The position numbers and the translations under genes are program-made. This document shows positions 1 through 12,153 of a stretch of DNA of 64,000 nt, one piece after another; position 1 is the first letter of the stretch, and each line of letters begins with the position of its first letter. A model generated the notes under the pieces. The model was not told where the DNA came from and made no database searches. It worked only from the letters and a program-made list of their open reading frames with translations. The stretch is from Prostheceraeus crozeri (lineage: Eukaryota; Platyhelminthes; Polycladida; Euryleptidae), in contig CAJQUW010012902.1 of NCBI GenBank assembly GCA_907163375.1, forward strand, positions 1-64,000. Reading direction: 5' to 3'.

Positions 1-316
1 ACCTTAGACTTCTCAAGAGCCTTTGACGTAGAGAGAAGATCTAAATTACTTGAAAACCTTGTCAATTTGAAATTTCCCGACCAAATCTACAGTTGGATTG
101 CTGACTTTTATACGCAACGTAGGCAGGCAACTAAGATGCATGGGCAAATATCGCATACAACAGACATCAAGGATCGGTAATTGGACCAAATGCATTCTCC
201 ACGATACTATCGGCCCTGAAACCAATAATAATCAACAGACATCATTATTTTAATATGCAGATGATACATATCTGATTGTACCGCCGGAAAACTTCGATAC
301 AACAACAGTCGAGTAA
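1..316 (+). pseudogene. Decayed non-LTR reverse transcriptase fragment
   Basis: The first bases read LDFSRAFD, the RT motif A, followed by a region ending in a TAA near 178. After frame changes the reading continues through a GPNAFS-like segment (the usual GSxLGP position) and a YADDTYLIVPP motif near 256-290, which is the catalytic YxDD box. At least two frame changes and stops make it non-functional. The 5' part lies outside the window. It runs opposite to the CR1-like element that starts at 444, so it is a separate insertion. A short (TAA)n stretch follows at about 318-335. Confidence 0.8.
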
Positions 317-443
317 TTATAATAATAATAAATCGTATATATTGCAAGAAAAATGAAAATCAATACAGTTCCGGTACACATTTCAGGAATGATTAAAATA
401 GAAGAAAGATAGCATGTCATGTCGAAGAGTATGTCACAGATGA

Positions 444-3067
444 TCAACTAAAGAAGGTGTCGTTCAAAATGGCGACTGCCCTTGGAAAAAATGAGTTCCT
501 TCTTCGAGTAGTCAGACACAGTGGTTGCAAAAACCTGCCAGATGACAAAGACTTTAAGGGACACAGTTCATGTAAGGGATGTTGTGGGTTGCTTTCAATT
601 TTCCGCAAAAGTCTCAGAGAGGCCTTCTCACGTCTTTCGTGTAAGTCCTCGAATAAGCCACAAAGACAGGAAGAATCACCACAGATAATAAAATGTGCTC
701 GTCTTTGCAACTTATCTAAAAGATACTTGTTTAGCGAAGAGGGGTCAATTAATACAGGCGAGCAGTACTCAAGCACAGAGCGAATTAAGCCATTGTATAC
801 TTGTATTAAATCAGCTCGACCGATAAATGGCTTCAAGAACCGAAGAGCATATAAACGTCGTGAAGCACATCGAATCACGTTCTCAGTTTGCTTGTTCCAC
901 TTCAGGTCACCGGTTAAATAAACACCAAGGATTTTTAGATCAGTTGCTTGGGATATCTCTGGTATGACGGTAGGTTGGTAAGTCTTTGATTTGGGAACCC
1001 AAAGGACTTTGAACTTGCCGAAATTCAATTTCAGACCAACTTTCTCTGACCAAGCCAAAATATTCTTGTGCTCATGAACATGGGAATCTGCACTGTCTTT
1101 GTAAATAGGAACAACCAGAGTACAGTCGTCAACGTACTTTATCAAGGATGTGGTTCGATAAAGTGGACTCACTTGACCAATGACGAGATTAAACAGAAAA
1201 GGTCCCATCAAAGACCCTTGAGGAATACCCGACACCACGCAGCTTTGCTTACTTAGAATGTTGTTCATTTTGACCATCTGTTTTCGATTTTTCAGGTAAC
1301 TCAAAATCCACTGAATGAAGGGGATAGTGGAAAGTCCATTTCGATTAAGCTATGAATAATGACATCGTGACCCAGGTGGTCGAAAGCCTTGCTGAAATCA
1401 TATGCTATGATCATAACTCCAGCAATGTTCACATCCTCCAGCAGACTGGTGGTGATGTCATGGATTGCTATGAGAGCAGAGGTTGTGGACGAAGCCGGGA
1501 CATTACCAAACTGAAAATGGCCAAATGCGCTACGTAGACAGGATGACATGCCAGACTCCAAAATCAACTTTTCGCAAACTTTGGCTGGGGTTGGAAGTAA
1601 GGAAATTGGACGAAGCTGTTCGATTGAAACAGGATAAGACTTGGGGACCGGAGAGATAATACTTTGCTTCCAAAATGATGGGAACTCCTTTCGTATGATC
1701 GAGATGTTGATGATGTGACTTAACGGAGACGCAATGATGCTTGCAGCTCTCTTGTATAGCGAATTTGGAATCCCATCAATACCAGGCGCCTTACTTGTTT
1801 TGATACCAGAGAGGGCTTTATATACCATTTCGACTTCAATAATTGGACACCATTCAGCGCTGTTGTTATGGCTATTCTCCATGGAAGGACTCGGACGCTT
1901 CGACTGATGAGATATAAAAACCCTGTTTATCTACTCAACTGCGTGATAGGCTGACGGAAATTTAAGCATCAGTGAATCAATAGCAGAAGAACGGGAATTT
2001 CTCGTGCCCTTATATTCATCAACCACTTGCCAGAGTTGCTTTGAGTTCTCTTTTGCTTTTTGTGCCCATTTCATTTTTTCTTGAAAGATCATAGACTTTA
2101 CTTTAGCACTAAGATGATGGTAAACACCAAAATTTCGCTGCCGATAAGCAAACCAGCGTCGATTTATCAACGATTTGATTAAAGGAGTAATGAAGGGTTT
2201 GTCTTTTGCAGTCATGACCACTTTGGTAGACGGAATGGACTCACAGAAGTTGGAACGCAAGGCCATTTTCAGATAATTACACTTTTCATCCGTAAACAGT
2301 TCCATGTCGTAAAGTGGCAAGAAATTTACACTACTCATCCTTCTCAAAAAGTCATTGACGTGGGACTCACGCAGGTCGAAAACAGTACAAACCTTGGCGT
2401 ATGATGACTTCACTGATTCTTTAGGAATGCAAAGTATGGAATTATGATCTGACTTTGCAATGGGCGGTCCTACAAAACATTGGTATTCATCTTTCAAAGT
2501 GGGAGATAAGACGACTAAATCCAAGATTGCAGAACCGCGAGTCGGCTCAGTCACAATATTCGAAACATCAAAACCGATTTCCAGGGATGTTATGTCAATT
2601 CTGTTGAAATCGACAGTCACCATAATATCACACATAGGAAGCTGCAACAAAAATGCATCGAGGTTGAAAACAACATAGTTCAATGTGTCTCTCTGACGTT
2701 GTGCAGCAGAATTAGGCGGGATGTAAATACATACGAAACAGATGTTCAATTCGTGAAAGTAGAGCCAGATACTGTTGGAGTCACAAGGGTCACCAGACGT
2801 TGTAATCAAAATTGGTTTGAGATAAGTTCTTACCCAAACTACCACTCCGCCGCCTTGGCGACCATCATCTCTGTCATCCCGAAAAGTCAGGAAATCACTG
2901 ATGGAGAAAGCACTATCCGGGTCCTCCGAAGTGAGCCAAGATTCTGTTGCGGCAAAAATATGGATCTCTTTTATGCCCATCAAGGCAGCAATGTCGTCCA
3001 TCTTGTTAAAAGCTCTATTCAAATTCGTAGACATTAATCTTGGAAGCTTTCGATAAGGTAAAATCAA
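444..3067 (-). pseudogene. CR1/jockey-like retrotransposon ORF2 (endonuclease + reverse transcriptase), broken
   Basis: Read on the minus strand from 3067. The N-terminal 378 codons are an APE-type endonuclease (ATESWLT; DDRDDGRQGGGVVVWV; SDHNSI near its end). The RT follows with KAPGIDGIPN, LRPISLLPTPAKVCEKLI, AYDFSKAFDHL (motif A), SGIPQGSLMGPFLFNL, KYVDDCTLVVP (motif C as YVDD) and a C-terminal thumb ending near 444. Two lesions are visible. One is an in-frame TAG at 1931-1933, after which the same frame continues. The other is a frameshift near a run of four C at about 1318-1325. The ORF overlaps the end of ORF1 by a few bases, as in many CR1-group elements. The clade was assigned from motif style only and could be a sister clade such as L2 or Daphne. 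Confidence 0.87.
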
Positions 3068-3780
3068 TTTTGAAAATTCTTAATGAGTGATCGATGCTGT
3101 ACTCTGCCTCTGTAGATGATGACATCTTCTCCCGCCTCTTTGCGTAGTGTAAGCTCTTCTCTTAACACTTTTTCTTGTTTCTGCTGGCAAACTGTTAAGT
3201 CAGGCTTAATGAAAATTCTATGCCTTTCATAATGCCTTAACCTTTTCGATCTTCTCAAAATGTCATTTCTTGATTCCAAGTCAGCAAGTCTCACTTTCAA
3301 CAACCTTGGGCCGTTTCTCGCTTTACCAATTCTAGTATAGGATGTAATTTGGAGATTGGGAACATCAAGATAGCGCGCTACCATCTGCATTTCTGAAACG
3401 TCGTGCTGAAATCTTTCATCGACGCTCCCATTAGTTTTCTCGGGCAGGCCAAAAACAACCAAATTGGAGAGTCGGTTTTGTCTTTGTTCCATCTCTTGAA
3501 ATAAGACATCAGGATCGTAAGGTTTACAATTGCTCAAATTGGACTTCAAATTGTCGATCTCTTGCCTCTGGTTTGTTTGTTCCATCCTCAGGGAATCAAT
3601 AGCTGCTTCAATTCCATCAATTCTTGTTATAAGCCGATTGATACTCACGTTTATCATATCGAATTTGGAAGCAAACATGGACCGCAAGGAGGACAATTCC
3701 CTTCCATTTTCTTCAAGAATATGCTTAAGACCTTCCACGTTATCACACGATGAGGGTTTTGTCGAGTTAGATCTGTGGCC
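3064..3780 (-). pseudogene. CR1-like retrotransposon ORF1, C-terminal part
   Basis: About 240 codons read on the minus strand. They hold a heptad-like coiled coil (residues matching MEGLKHILEE to LKSNLSNCK), then an RNA-binding ORF1 core (NLVVFGLPEK; RIGKARNGPRLLKVRL; RIFIKPDLT) and a GRVQHRSL tail. This layout is typical of ORF1 in CR1/L2-type elements, a nucleic-acid-binding chaperone that coats the transcript. The first in-frame codon available is GTG, not ATG. The reading frame continues upstream to the border of the inserted DNA transposon at 3781, so the start of ORF1 lies on the other side of that insertion. Confidence 0.8.
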
Positions 3781-5607
3781 TGTTTCAATAAAATTAAGCA
3801 GTCTGGAAATGTATCAGTAACATTTTCAGCAGTGAAATATAAAGCACTGCTTTTAATTGGCGTTTCATAAAAATTTTATTTTCGACTGAAGATTAAGCAG
3901 TCAAAATGAATTATGATACATATAGCGTTTCATAAAGATTTCGGACTGATGAAAACACTGATATATATCAGGTGTTGATGAGTGATTAAAACATTGTGGA
4001 TAATTCTTCGTAAATAATTTTATTTTTGACGCATAGAGTAAAATAGAGGTTGAGTGTCGACTTAAAAAAGTATTCTGTATACAGTGACAAATTTTTGTAT
4101 GAAAAGATTCGTTTTTTTCGGAGATTTACGTTCCTGCTGTCAAAACCATGTTTGAGCAGGTTTGAAAAACCTTCTATTTTGCCAATTTATTATACCGACA
4201 TGACTCCCGTTTTGTAAGAAGTTTGAAGTGCAAGTTGGTATCAAAAGGATTGAATATTCGCTAAAAGCATCGTAACTAAGCGGGAAATGTGTGCTGAGGG
4301 ATCAGAGAAAATGTAGTGAACGGATTCTATATTGGAAGTCTTTCATAAAAATGTAGAGATTTTATTGTGCTGTCATGGCTGGAAATTTCATTATTTTTGA
4401 TTCAATTTTCATCGGCTATGGAATTTATGATTGAGTAAATTCATGTTTCATTCTTGATTCTGAATAGTGACGTGCAACATACATCTTTCAAAGTTAATGA
4501 AAAATCATTGTCTTTGATTCTTGTTATTTGGCTCTACCAGTATGCTTGGATAAGACGCGCTTTAATAAAGATTCTCTTGTGGTTTCAGCATTGAAAGCAA
4601 TGGGTCATCGAGTTGCTATTTAGCAAAACATTACCGCTCCGAGGCTTGTCTTGACACGGGACCAATCTGTAAAATAATCTAATTTCCATTGCTTTATGCT
4701 GTCCTAAATCAGTCATTCCGTTGTGTTATTTCTTCAAACTGCACAAATGCGCACTATCTCAATTTGGAGACATTCCAGAAATGTATGCACCTCGAGTTCA
4801 TTTAATAAAATCGAAAGTGTATATACATTGGGGATTTAATAAATGCGGAGTTTCCACTCTTCCTAATATACCTACTCTATGCTTGACAGTAATTGAAATA
4901 ATAATTAGAGAAGTCAATCTGAGGCAAATGGTGGAATATTTGAGAATCTTTTTTTCTAGCTGTCATCGATGTATGTTAAAGTCAATACCTCAACGCCTTT
5001 TAATATTGAAATGATTTCATGACATGCCGTAGCTCATTACACGAAAGAAATCGAAGCCCTCAAAGCAACCCTTTATAATTTTGCTGTTACCGGACGTTTT
5101 ATCGTCACAGCATTGCCACTTTTCAACGGAAGAATTTTTCAATAAACAGTATCCAAATTTACCATTCTGACAAATAGTTTGTTACTGACAGTAAAATTGA
5201 AAATCAAAAGCCGTTTTCCCATTTTTAAGTTGTATTTGCAATCATTTCTCCGATATTTCAAGTTTCTATAACTTTCTCGATGATCATTCACAGATTTATC
5301 AACCTCAAGATGTTGATAGAAATTTTCACATTTCTATCAGTGAATTTCCATATTTTCAATTTTCGCGCGCTACTGATACTTCTTTGTGAAACGCAATTCT
5401 TTTCCAGACTGCTTAAAATACTGATTTTAAGCAGTGTGGGACTGATATAAATCACTGCTTAATATTTGGTTTTGTGAAACGCTGTTAATTTCGACTGCTT
5501 TCAATCACTGATTTAAATCACTGCTTTATATTTATTTTATGAAACGCAGAAAATTTTCCACACTGATAAAACCACTGATATAAAGCACTGATTTATTTTA
5601 TGAAACA
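3781..5607. mobile_element. 1.8-kb non-autonomous DNA transposon inserted in ORF1
   Basis: Both ends are inverted repeats: the left end begins TGTTTCAATAAAATTAAGCAGT and the right end reads back as TGTTTCATAAAATAAATCAGT. GGCC stands outside both ends (3777-3780 and 5608-5611). Because GGCC is palindromic it may be a 4-bp target duplication or the outer part of the inverted repeat. Subterminal zones (3800-3990, 5370-5605) hold many copies of TTTCATAAA and GCAGT words, alternating in orientation. No credible transposase was found; a 97-codon ORF at 4721-5014 is not conserved in the related copy near 35.5 kb. The superfamily is unknown. Confidence 0.72.
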
Positions 5608-5806
5608 GGCCCCTGGTGCTCTTTTCGGGGAACATCGTGAAGTCAATTGCACGAAAAGAAAAATCGTTCAACCCACGGATCGAACCACGACCTTGCAGGG
5701 TAAGATGACCACTTAACTCTTCACCATCACAGAAACGGACAAATGTGGAGATTTCAAGTATTAGAATTGTTTCAGGAATTTCCAAACAAGTAAGGTACTC
5801 CCTCAA
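5608..5806 (-). pseudogene. CR1-like ORF1, N-terminal part (other side of insertion)
   Basis: About 65 codons on the minus strand run into the right border of the inserted transposon. With one GGCC counted as a target duplication, this frame is compatible with the ORF1 frame at 3780, which shows the insertion hit an existing retrotransposon. The segment contains VREYLTCLEIPETILIL-like and GRGSIRGLNDFSFRA-like text with no domain I recognise. The first codon in the frame is TTG at 5804-5806 and a stop lies at 5828-5830, so the true start is lost or upstream in another frame. Confidence 0.55.
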
Positions 5807-7540
5807 GTACGTCAGATCTATTGATAGTTACAAGTGACTGTGGTCACGCCGGTACTGTGCGTTGTCACAGACGGGCATGTGTATATTCTGAGAATTTGTT
5901 CAGCACAGAAGCAACCGCCAAAAAAATGGAAAAAGCCACACTATCGAAGCCGTATTGAGGATGGAGACACAGACCATTCGATTAAGGGACGAAGATCCCA
6001 CACAATGATTTATTTTTTCTCCTAAACATTTACAAAGACACAAAGAAATCCGAATGATGATGTACAACTTCACGACGTAAGCGAGAGCCGCGCGACCACA
6101 CGACAAGCAGCACTAGTTACAAGGGAGTGGGCATTAAACAAGAGCCACAAACTTCAACGAAGCCAAATCTCAAGAAATTAATCTTTCAAAGAGCAATAAC
6201 ACCATAATGGAGCCGCCACATCAGAAGAACTTCAGAAATCATAATCCTCGATGTCATCTTCACCCAAACAAAAACTACATATGAACGCCCACGTAAGCAG
6301 AATTTTGAAAAAAATGCAAAAAGAGCACTCAATGAAGATTGTGAACAAAGCCGAGGAGATCAGCAACAATAAGCATTGAGAAGAGTATGCCAGCAAAAAC
6401 GGCCGGGCGACGTCAAGCTCAATAGTTTGGAGAGAAAGTGAAAAAAAGGACTGTTTTAGCAAAATATTACAGCATCCGGGGACACGTGCTTCCAGAGTTG
6501 GAAAAGTCGGGAATTCCATTTTCGTCGGAATTGAAATTGGAATTGGAATTGACGATATTTTAATCTACTGGAATTGGGAATTGGGAATTGGAATTGACCT
6601 TCATAAACATCAATTCCACTTTTTCGATAGACCCGTGAATAAACTCTATTTTGTACAAAAATTTGAAATCACAGTATTCGGACACCGTTGTTGTTAACTG
6701 CACGCAGAGATAAGAGAGAGAGATAGATCGACAGAGGTAGTTTTGTTCTAATTGTTGAATAAAGGGTGCCAATTGTGACTTTGGACTGGGGCCTACAGCC
6801 ACCGGAAAACATAAACAGATGATTAATTCAGCAATTAAAGCAAACAATTGACAAAAGATAATCATATTTGTTCAATCTGTTATTTAGTTTGTTTATTCAT
6901 GTAAGACCAGTCCAAAATAAAACAATTGTTGAAATTTAGTTATTGATTGGATAAGCACAAAAATTGGAGATCAACTTAGTTGTTTGTACACCACACGAAA
7001 AACAATCGGTTTGGAAAGAGGAAAATTAACCCTGCAATTAAAAGGGCAGCACCTGTCAGTTCAAATCACAATATAGACAGTGTCCAAGCAAAATTATTCT
7101 AATAATTAATGATTCAATTAAAACGGCAATGACATGAACCTATTATTCAACATCCAAAACCACAGACAATTGGACAATACTAATTTTCAAGACTATAGTT
7201 ATACAAATACGATACTCAACGATAAAAGAAAAACGTTTAAACTTGCAGGTTCACTTCTTGATGTTGATTTTCACTTCAATTCGATCGGGGACTAACACTT
7301 ATTACCAAAATAAATATCTTTAAAAATCTCATGAATATCGTGGTCCCATTTATACCGTCAATCTTCAATCGCTGACTCGTTGATATGTTGCCGCACACTC
7401 TACCGTGGTTGTTGTTCGCTGGTAAGGTAAGTTTGTTAGTTGCGCTACTTTCTGTAGTCAAGTTACACCCGCGAGAGCCCGGAAGTTCTTACTAAACAGC
7501 TATTGACAGATGTCGGAACATGTGTTGGCTGTTGGTAATC
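5807..7540. other. No gene seen; 5' region of the retrotransposon, then unknown sequence
   Basis: Part of 5807-6230 may be the 5' untranslated part of the CR1-like element. The rest shows no protein similarity in any frame. At 6506-6600 there is a degenerate GGAATT/GGAATTG repeat; the same word recurs at about 10610-10720. Confidence 0.5.
6506..6600. repeat. Degenerate (GGAATT)n simple repeat
   Basis: Repeated GGAATT, GGAATTG and GGGAATTGG words in tandem. A similar stretch occurs at about 10610-10720, and both may be remnants of one repeat type. Confidence 0.7.
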
Positions 7541-8620
7541 ATCTGGTAAATCGCTCAATACGAAATCACATACGAAAGGATGCATAACCAAGATACTTTT
7601 TTTGGTATATTATCTGTATGTTCTTGGTATATATTTGTATGCTTTTTTCGCATGTTATTTCAAGTGACTGGTATGCTTTACATTACTAAAGCCATACCCA
7701 GCACAATGTTAAAAGAAAGCAGTTCAATCATGTCCAAAGTATGTTGATTTAAGGACTTTTGCTCAATAAAGATACACATTAAATTGTTACTACACTTTTC
7801 TGTAAGTAGTTAGATAATGACAATTCAAGAGAGTTGATACCTTAAATGCGGACAGTTCGAATTTTAATACCATGTAAAGCTTCCGAGGCTATTTCAATAA
7901 TGTGCAATAAGTATTTGACCATCAACAATTTATGTATCATGTAATTTTGAAATAAGGCATACTTATCAATCCGAAGGTAAAAACATCATTATAATTCTTT
8001 AAATGCAAAAATAGTTTATGTTTGAGATATATATAATCAACATGGTTGCTCGAAAAGTTATCGTTATAAATGAAATGGATGTTTATCAATTTAGTTTCAA
8101 CGGAAATGAGCTAAATTTATGAGAGTTCTGTGTGAATGCTATACAGACAAGTTGTACAAAGATGACCATGCGGCTTTAATTCCACAATAAATCTAATCTA
8201 GTTAAATACCAACACCTTTACACAAAGAAATGAGTTCTCGGCCCTGAGTATTACTGGTAAAAAGTTATTCCTGTAAGTAGTATGTAGTATAACATATTTT
8301 TGTGGCCATATGAACATAAAGCAATATTATACGAAAGACATACGAAACACATACCAATTTGCCATTTCGGGTCTCGTATATAAAACATACCAAAGGAAAT
8401 TCGTATTTTCAACGTTAAAACAGGCTTAATCACCAGTTTAGCATAGTTCGTTATCGTTTACATTCCTATATCACATACAAAAGTAAATGGCCATTCGTAT
8501 GAAAAACATACCAGAATTCTTTATATATACCAGAATCTCGTATCAAATGTTGGTTTCAAATTGTATGTAAACTTGGTATGTGTTTGTATGTAATTTTCGT
8601 ATCCAGCGATTTACAGTGTA
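7541..8620. mobile_element. MITE-like repeat, family copy 1
   Basis: The left end carries GGTAAATCGCTCAATACGAA and the right end reads back as TACACTGTAAATCGCTGGATACG, so the ends are inverted repeats. The interior is rich in CATACGAA, GGTATGTTTT and similar words near both ends. A second copy in the opposite orientation lies at 31685-32667. No transposase ORF is present. TA at the ends suggests a TA target duplication. Confidence 0.65.
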
Positions 8621-11157
8621 GTTGTTGTTGTTGTTTCAATTTCTCATCGTCTCTAATTTAAGCAAATTTTTGAGACTTGACGATAAATCCACTTTCTTTT
8701 GAAAATTGAAAGAGCTTCCTTTAATCTCTGCTCGCTAGCTTTCGTCCCGACCACATTTCGTTCTTAATCACGGAATTTTTAATCCTCCTTTTTTTTTAAA
8801 CATGGACCAGTTTTGATCAGTTTTCATGAAATATCTATTTTTAATCGTTCGTTTTTTTCCTTTCATCAACAATCACGTTATTCGCACATTGAATTTTCTT
8901 ATCTTCTGTCAGTTTATTTAATAGATTTACATTTCGCATTCTCTCTCGCTCTCTCTCTCTCTCACTCATAGATCTGTAGATAATAGTACATTAGAATGGA
9001 AGTTTGAAATATCTTGGCCTATGTTTACAATGATGGCACATGGAAAAAATCAATGGTTTGGTAGATCAGATTCGATCTAAAAACATTGCATCATAGTCCA
9101 AACTTATTTGCCAAGTTGGTTATGGAAGTTGTTGGCAGCAAATTAATGCAGGATTTTTATGAAGACAATATTAAGTGAGATGGTGGCATTTGTTCATGTG
9201 GTATAAAATGCTTACTATTCCCTGGGTTGGTATATTGTGCCGATTTGCAGCAGTTCATCAACAACTATTTTTCAAAATTCGAATTAAAAATTGGTCAAAC
9301 AAAGTCATAATTGAATGTGAGGAGACGGTGCACTGGTTGGTAAGAATATCTCAAGAATTCAAATAGAAAAAAATTCTTAGGTTATATCGCAAGGCTGATC
9401 TTCATACGGTTAGTAGAAACCTAGCGCTTTTTGTCGAAATTAAACACATTGACAAGCCTTCTCACAACACAACAAACCACTCTTCAAAAACATCTTCAAA
9501 AACAATTCAACACATCATCACACACTAACAAAACATCAAACATCAAACAACTTCAACCATCATTCCCCCCAAAAACATAAACATCATCATATCAATTCAT
9601 CACAATCATTCTTCAAAACTACAACTCATCATCAACAACCACCGACACATAATTTCTCAGATAAGTGAATAAGTCGCTGGAACTTTCTCAATTAATTTAT
9701 TTAAATGACACATGTGATATAGTGTGTGTGATAGATATTTTGGAATGTGATATTCGAAAGCATGTTAAGATTTTGAAAATTGTTTCAATTATAGTGAAAC
9801 ATCGGGAGCCCTTCTTTCAAGTAAAATGAATACTCTGAGATTTCTTGACCTCTTGACGCTGACTGCTGGAAGCAATGTATGTTTCTGGTAAATCTGACAT
9901 TTGCAAGTTGCATATGGTGACTTGATATGTCACTCTTGATAGATTATATGAGGAGCGAATATTTTCAGAACAATGAGGATTGAAGTACAGACACTTTTTC
10001 TACAAAGAGATTTCTTTCGTTTGTCATTCATGTCGCCGCAGTATTTTGTAAATTCACTGTTGCTTTTTGTGTATGATCTTTGGACAAGGGGCAGCAATCA
10101 GATCCACCAATTTGGCTTGATAAATGTTAAATACTAAATTAGAAAACATGAGAAAACCAGCTCGCACAATTTGCGTTTTGCCCCAACTTAGTTCCCCGGG
10201 CGTTGTCCCATTATATTTTCAGTAGCAATTTACCATTCTAGGAACTTTCTATTGGTTACTGTTGAATTTCTATGCTCTCTCTCTCTCTCACAGCTCTCTC
10301 TTCTCTCTTCTCTCTCTCAAGCGTTTGATTCTTTGCTCGACCGTTAATTTCCTTTTCCTCTTTTTTTCACAAGATATTGATATATGCTCGTTTACGAAAA
10401 CGAAACATGGCGGTAGGCTGTACAGGCTGGCTACCATATATACATGTTACAGGTACATCAAGAAATATGAACTGTGAACATGAGAACGCACATATGAACG
10501 GACGCAGGGAACGCAGACACAGGAATAACGAGGATAGGATACGGGGCATATTGGGTTTAAGATTTGAATGCGATAGGAAACTTTAGATACATTAACATAA
10601 TTCGTGTCATGCAATTATCGGAATTTTCGGAATTGAATTTCATTATGAGAAATTGCGGAATTGGACATTGAAATTTCCTGCTCTGGAATTGGAATTGGAA
10701 TTAAAAAATTTCAGTGGAATTTCATTTTCAGCTCTGCGTTGCTTCAATCGACTTCTACCAACCTAGAAACAGCACATATCGAAGAATCCAATCAGACCCA
10801 GGCTGCATCGACCGGCCCCACCGGAGGAGAACGAGCATCAAATGCGATCAACGGAAAGAACTTTATCATCGAATGATTCGTTCTGTATTATTTCTCATTG
10901 ACTACTAATTTTCACCCTTGATTATTTGTAACTGTTATGCATCTGTCATTTCCAAATATAGCATATTGCTATTATTATAAATTATTGAAATGAAAGCGCT
11001 CTCTGTACGCCGAAAAAAGTAATAATGCTATTCGTACAACCGGCGAATAATAGGAGGACTTCATACAAAAAAGGCACTCTGTACAATAATGGCGAGAAAA
11101 GGGCGTTTAGCACATTTTTGAAGGTTGGAATACCTCTTAGTCATATCAATATTAGGT
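8621..11157. other. No gene seen; several low-complexity stretches
   Basis: Includes (GTT)n at 8621-8636, (CT)n at about 8940-8970, a strongly G-poor CA/TCA-rich stretch at about 9430-9660, CT-rich repeats at 10277-10320 and GGAATT-type repeats at 10610-10720. No ORF resembles a known protein. Confidence 0.6.
9430..9660. repeat. G-depleted CA-rich low-complexity tract
   Basis: Over about 230 bases the + strand has almost no G and consists of ACA, CATCA and CTTCAAAA words. The C-depleted tract at 37390-37900 has the complementary bias. Confidence 0.6.
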
Positions 11158-11163
11158 GTGAAC
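11158..11163. repeat. Polinton target-site duplication, left copy
   Basis: gtgaac lies directly before the terminal AG of the element. An identical hexamer follows the right end at 26895. A 6-bp duplication is the hallmark of Polinton/Maverick integration. Confidence 0.95.
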
Positions 11164-11587
11164 AGTAGTTTATAGTGTGACATCCGGCGCGACGCTTCGC
11201 TTCGCTTTGCTTCGCTTCGCTTGCGCCGGATGTCACACTTTTGCGGGTTTTTTCAAAAAATCAAAATTTCAAAAATTTAGGTAGACTTCAAATTTCACGT
11301 GGCCGAAGGGCGAAAATTTAAGCGTTTTTAAAAATACCCAATTTTCAAATTTTTCAAAATCTCAAATTTGAGAATTACAATTTTACACCCGCCCTTAAAA
11401 TCATGACCGTTCCAGGACACCGAAAAAATCATAAAAGTTAAAAATTTCAAATTCATGAATTTTATCCATCTTTCAGGTTTTTAAAATATATCATGTGACT
11501 AATAATATTTCTTTAAAAGTGGAAGAAACAAAAGTGGAAGAAGCCGCAGGAATATATCCTTCAATATCATATGAACGTAGTTCTACT
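11164..11587 (+). repeat. Left terminal inverted repeat (about 424 bp)
   Basis: Matches the reverse complement of 26178-26894, starting with AGTAGTTTATAGTGTGACAT at the outer edge. The inner edge contains a copy of the first codons of the membrane-protein gene at the other end, but here the ATG reads GTG and the match ends at AGTTCTACT (11587). It has one copy of the unit that is repeated in the right repeat. Confidence 0.93.
11175..11238. other. Terminal hairpin in left inverted repeat
   Basis: A perfect 16-bp stem, GTGTGACATCCGGCGC at 11175-11190 paired with 11223-11238, encloses a 32-base loop of CGCTT/TTCGC pentamers. The identical structure is present at the right end (26820-26883). It sits 11 bases inside the tip, where a protein-primed origin would be expected. 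The role is inferred. Confidence 0.85.
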
Positions 11588-11660
11588 ACCCCCTCCCTTC
11601 TAACTTCTAGGGGTCCCTTCTGACTTCTAGGGGTCCCTTAAGAAATTTTTTTATTATAAA
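11588..11660 (+). promoter_or_regulatory. Leader of the protease gene with small repeats
   Basis: Two copies of CTTCTAACTTCTAGGGGTCC/CTTCTGACTTCTAGGGGTCC in tandem, followed by an AT-rich stretch right before the ATG at 11661. A promoter role is inferred from position only. Confidence 0.35.
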
Positions 11661-12149
11661 ATGAACAACATAAATGAGTTTTTAAAATTATATGGAACGC
11701 AAAAGACGACAAATTTCGACCTAAAGAAAATCGCAAATGAATTAGGAATAAAGAATTTTCATGTTCTAATGAGAGACGAATTACAATTGATCAAAAATAA
11801 GCCAACAGGAACCTTCAGTTCCCGGAACAAAGTTCCATCAATAACTGTAAATTTCATAACAAATCTTCATACGTCAAATGAAAAAGGTGTACATTGGTCA
11901 GCAGGCGTTAAAAATCATCAGCAGAACTATTATTTTGATCGCCCGGAGGCTGAGAACTATTGGTTCGATTCATACGGTTTGCCCCCTACAAATGAAGTAA
12001 CAGAATTACTTGGAACGGGAACATACAATACGTTTCAAATTCAAAAACCAGGAACTACATATTGCGGTCAATTATGTCTTTATGTTTTATTTAAATTACA
12101 AAAAGGAGTATCATTTCTAGATATTATGTTAGAGTTAAACAATCTATAA
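11661..12149 (+). CDS. Adenain-like cysteine protease (virion maturation protease)
   Basis: 162 codons from ATG at 11661, preceded by an AT-rich leader. The C5/ULP1-type catalytic layout is visible: His78 in GVHWSAG, Asp103 in WFDSYGLPP, a Gln in FQIQKPG (126-128) and Cys135 in TYCGQLCLYVLF. Length and motif order match adenovirus-type and Polinton proteases, which cut capsid precursors inside assembling particles. It is one of only two + strand genes and lies next to the left inverted repeat. It converges with the integrase gene, with just 34 bases between the stop codons, filled by small hairpins. No lesion is seen, so the protein is probably functional. Confidence 0.9.
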   Translation: MNNINEFLKLYGTQKTTNFDLKKIANELGIKNFHVLMRDELQLIKNKPTGTFSSRNKVPSITVNFITNLHTSNEKGVHWSAGVKNHQQNYYFDRPEAENYWFDSYGLPPTNEVTELLGTGTYNTFQIQKPGTTYCGQLCLYVLFKLQKGVSFLDIMLELNNL

Positions 12150-12153
12150 CTCA

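Noticed and set aside
457..921. 154-codon + strand ORF
   Set aside because: Lies antisense to the CR1-like RT and has no family features; a shadow frame.
4721..5014. 97-codon ORF inside the inserted transposon
   Set aside because: The related copy near 35.4-35.65 kb keeps DNA blocks but not the frame, so it is not coding.
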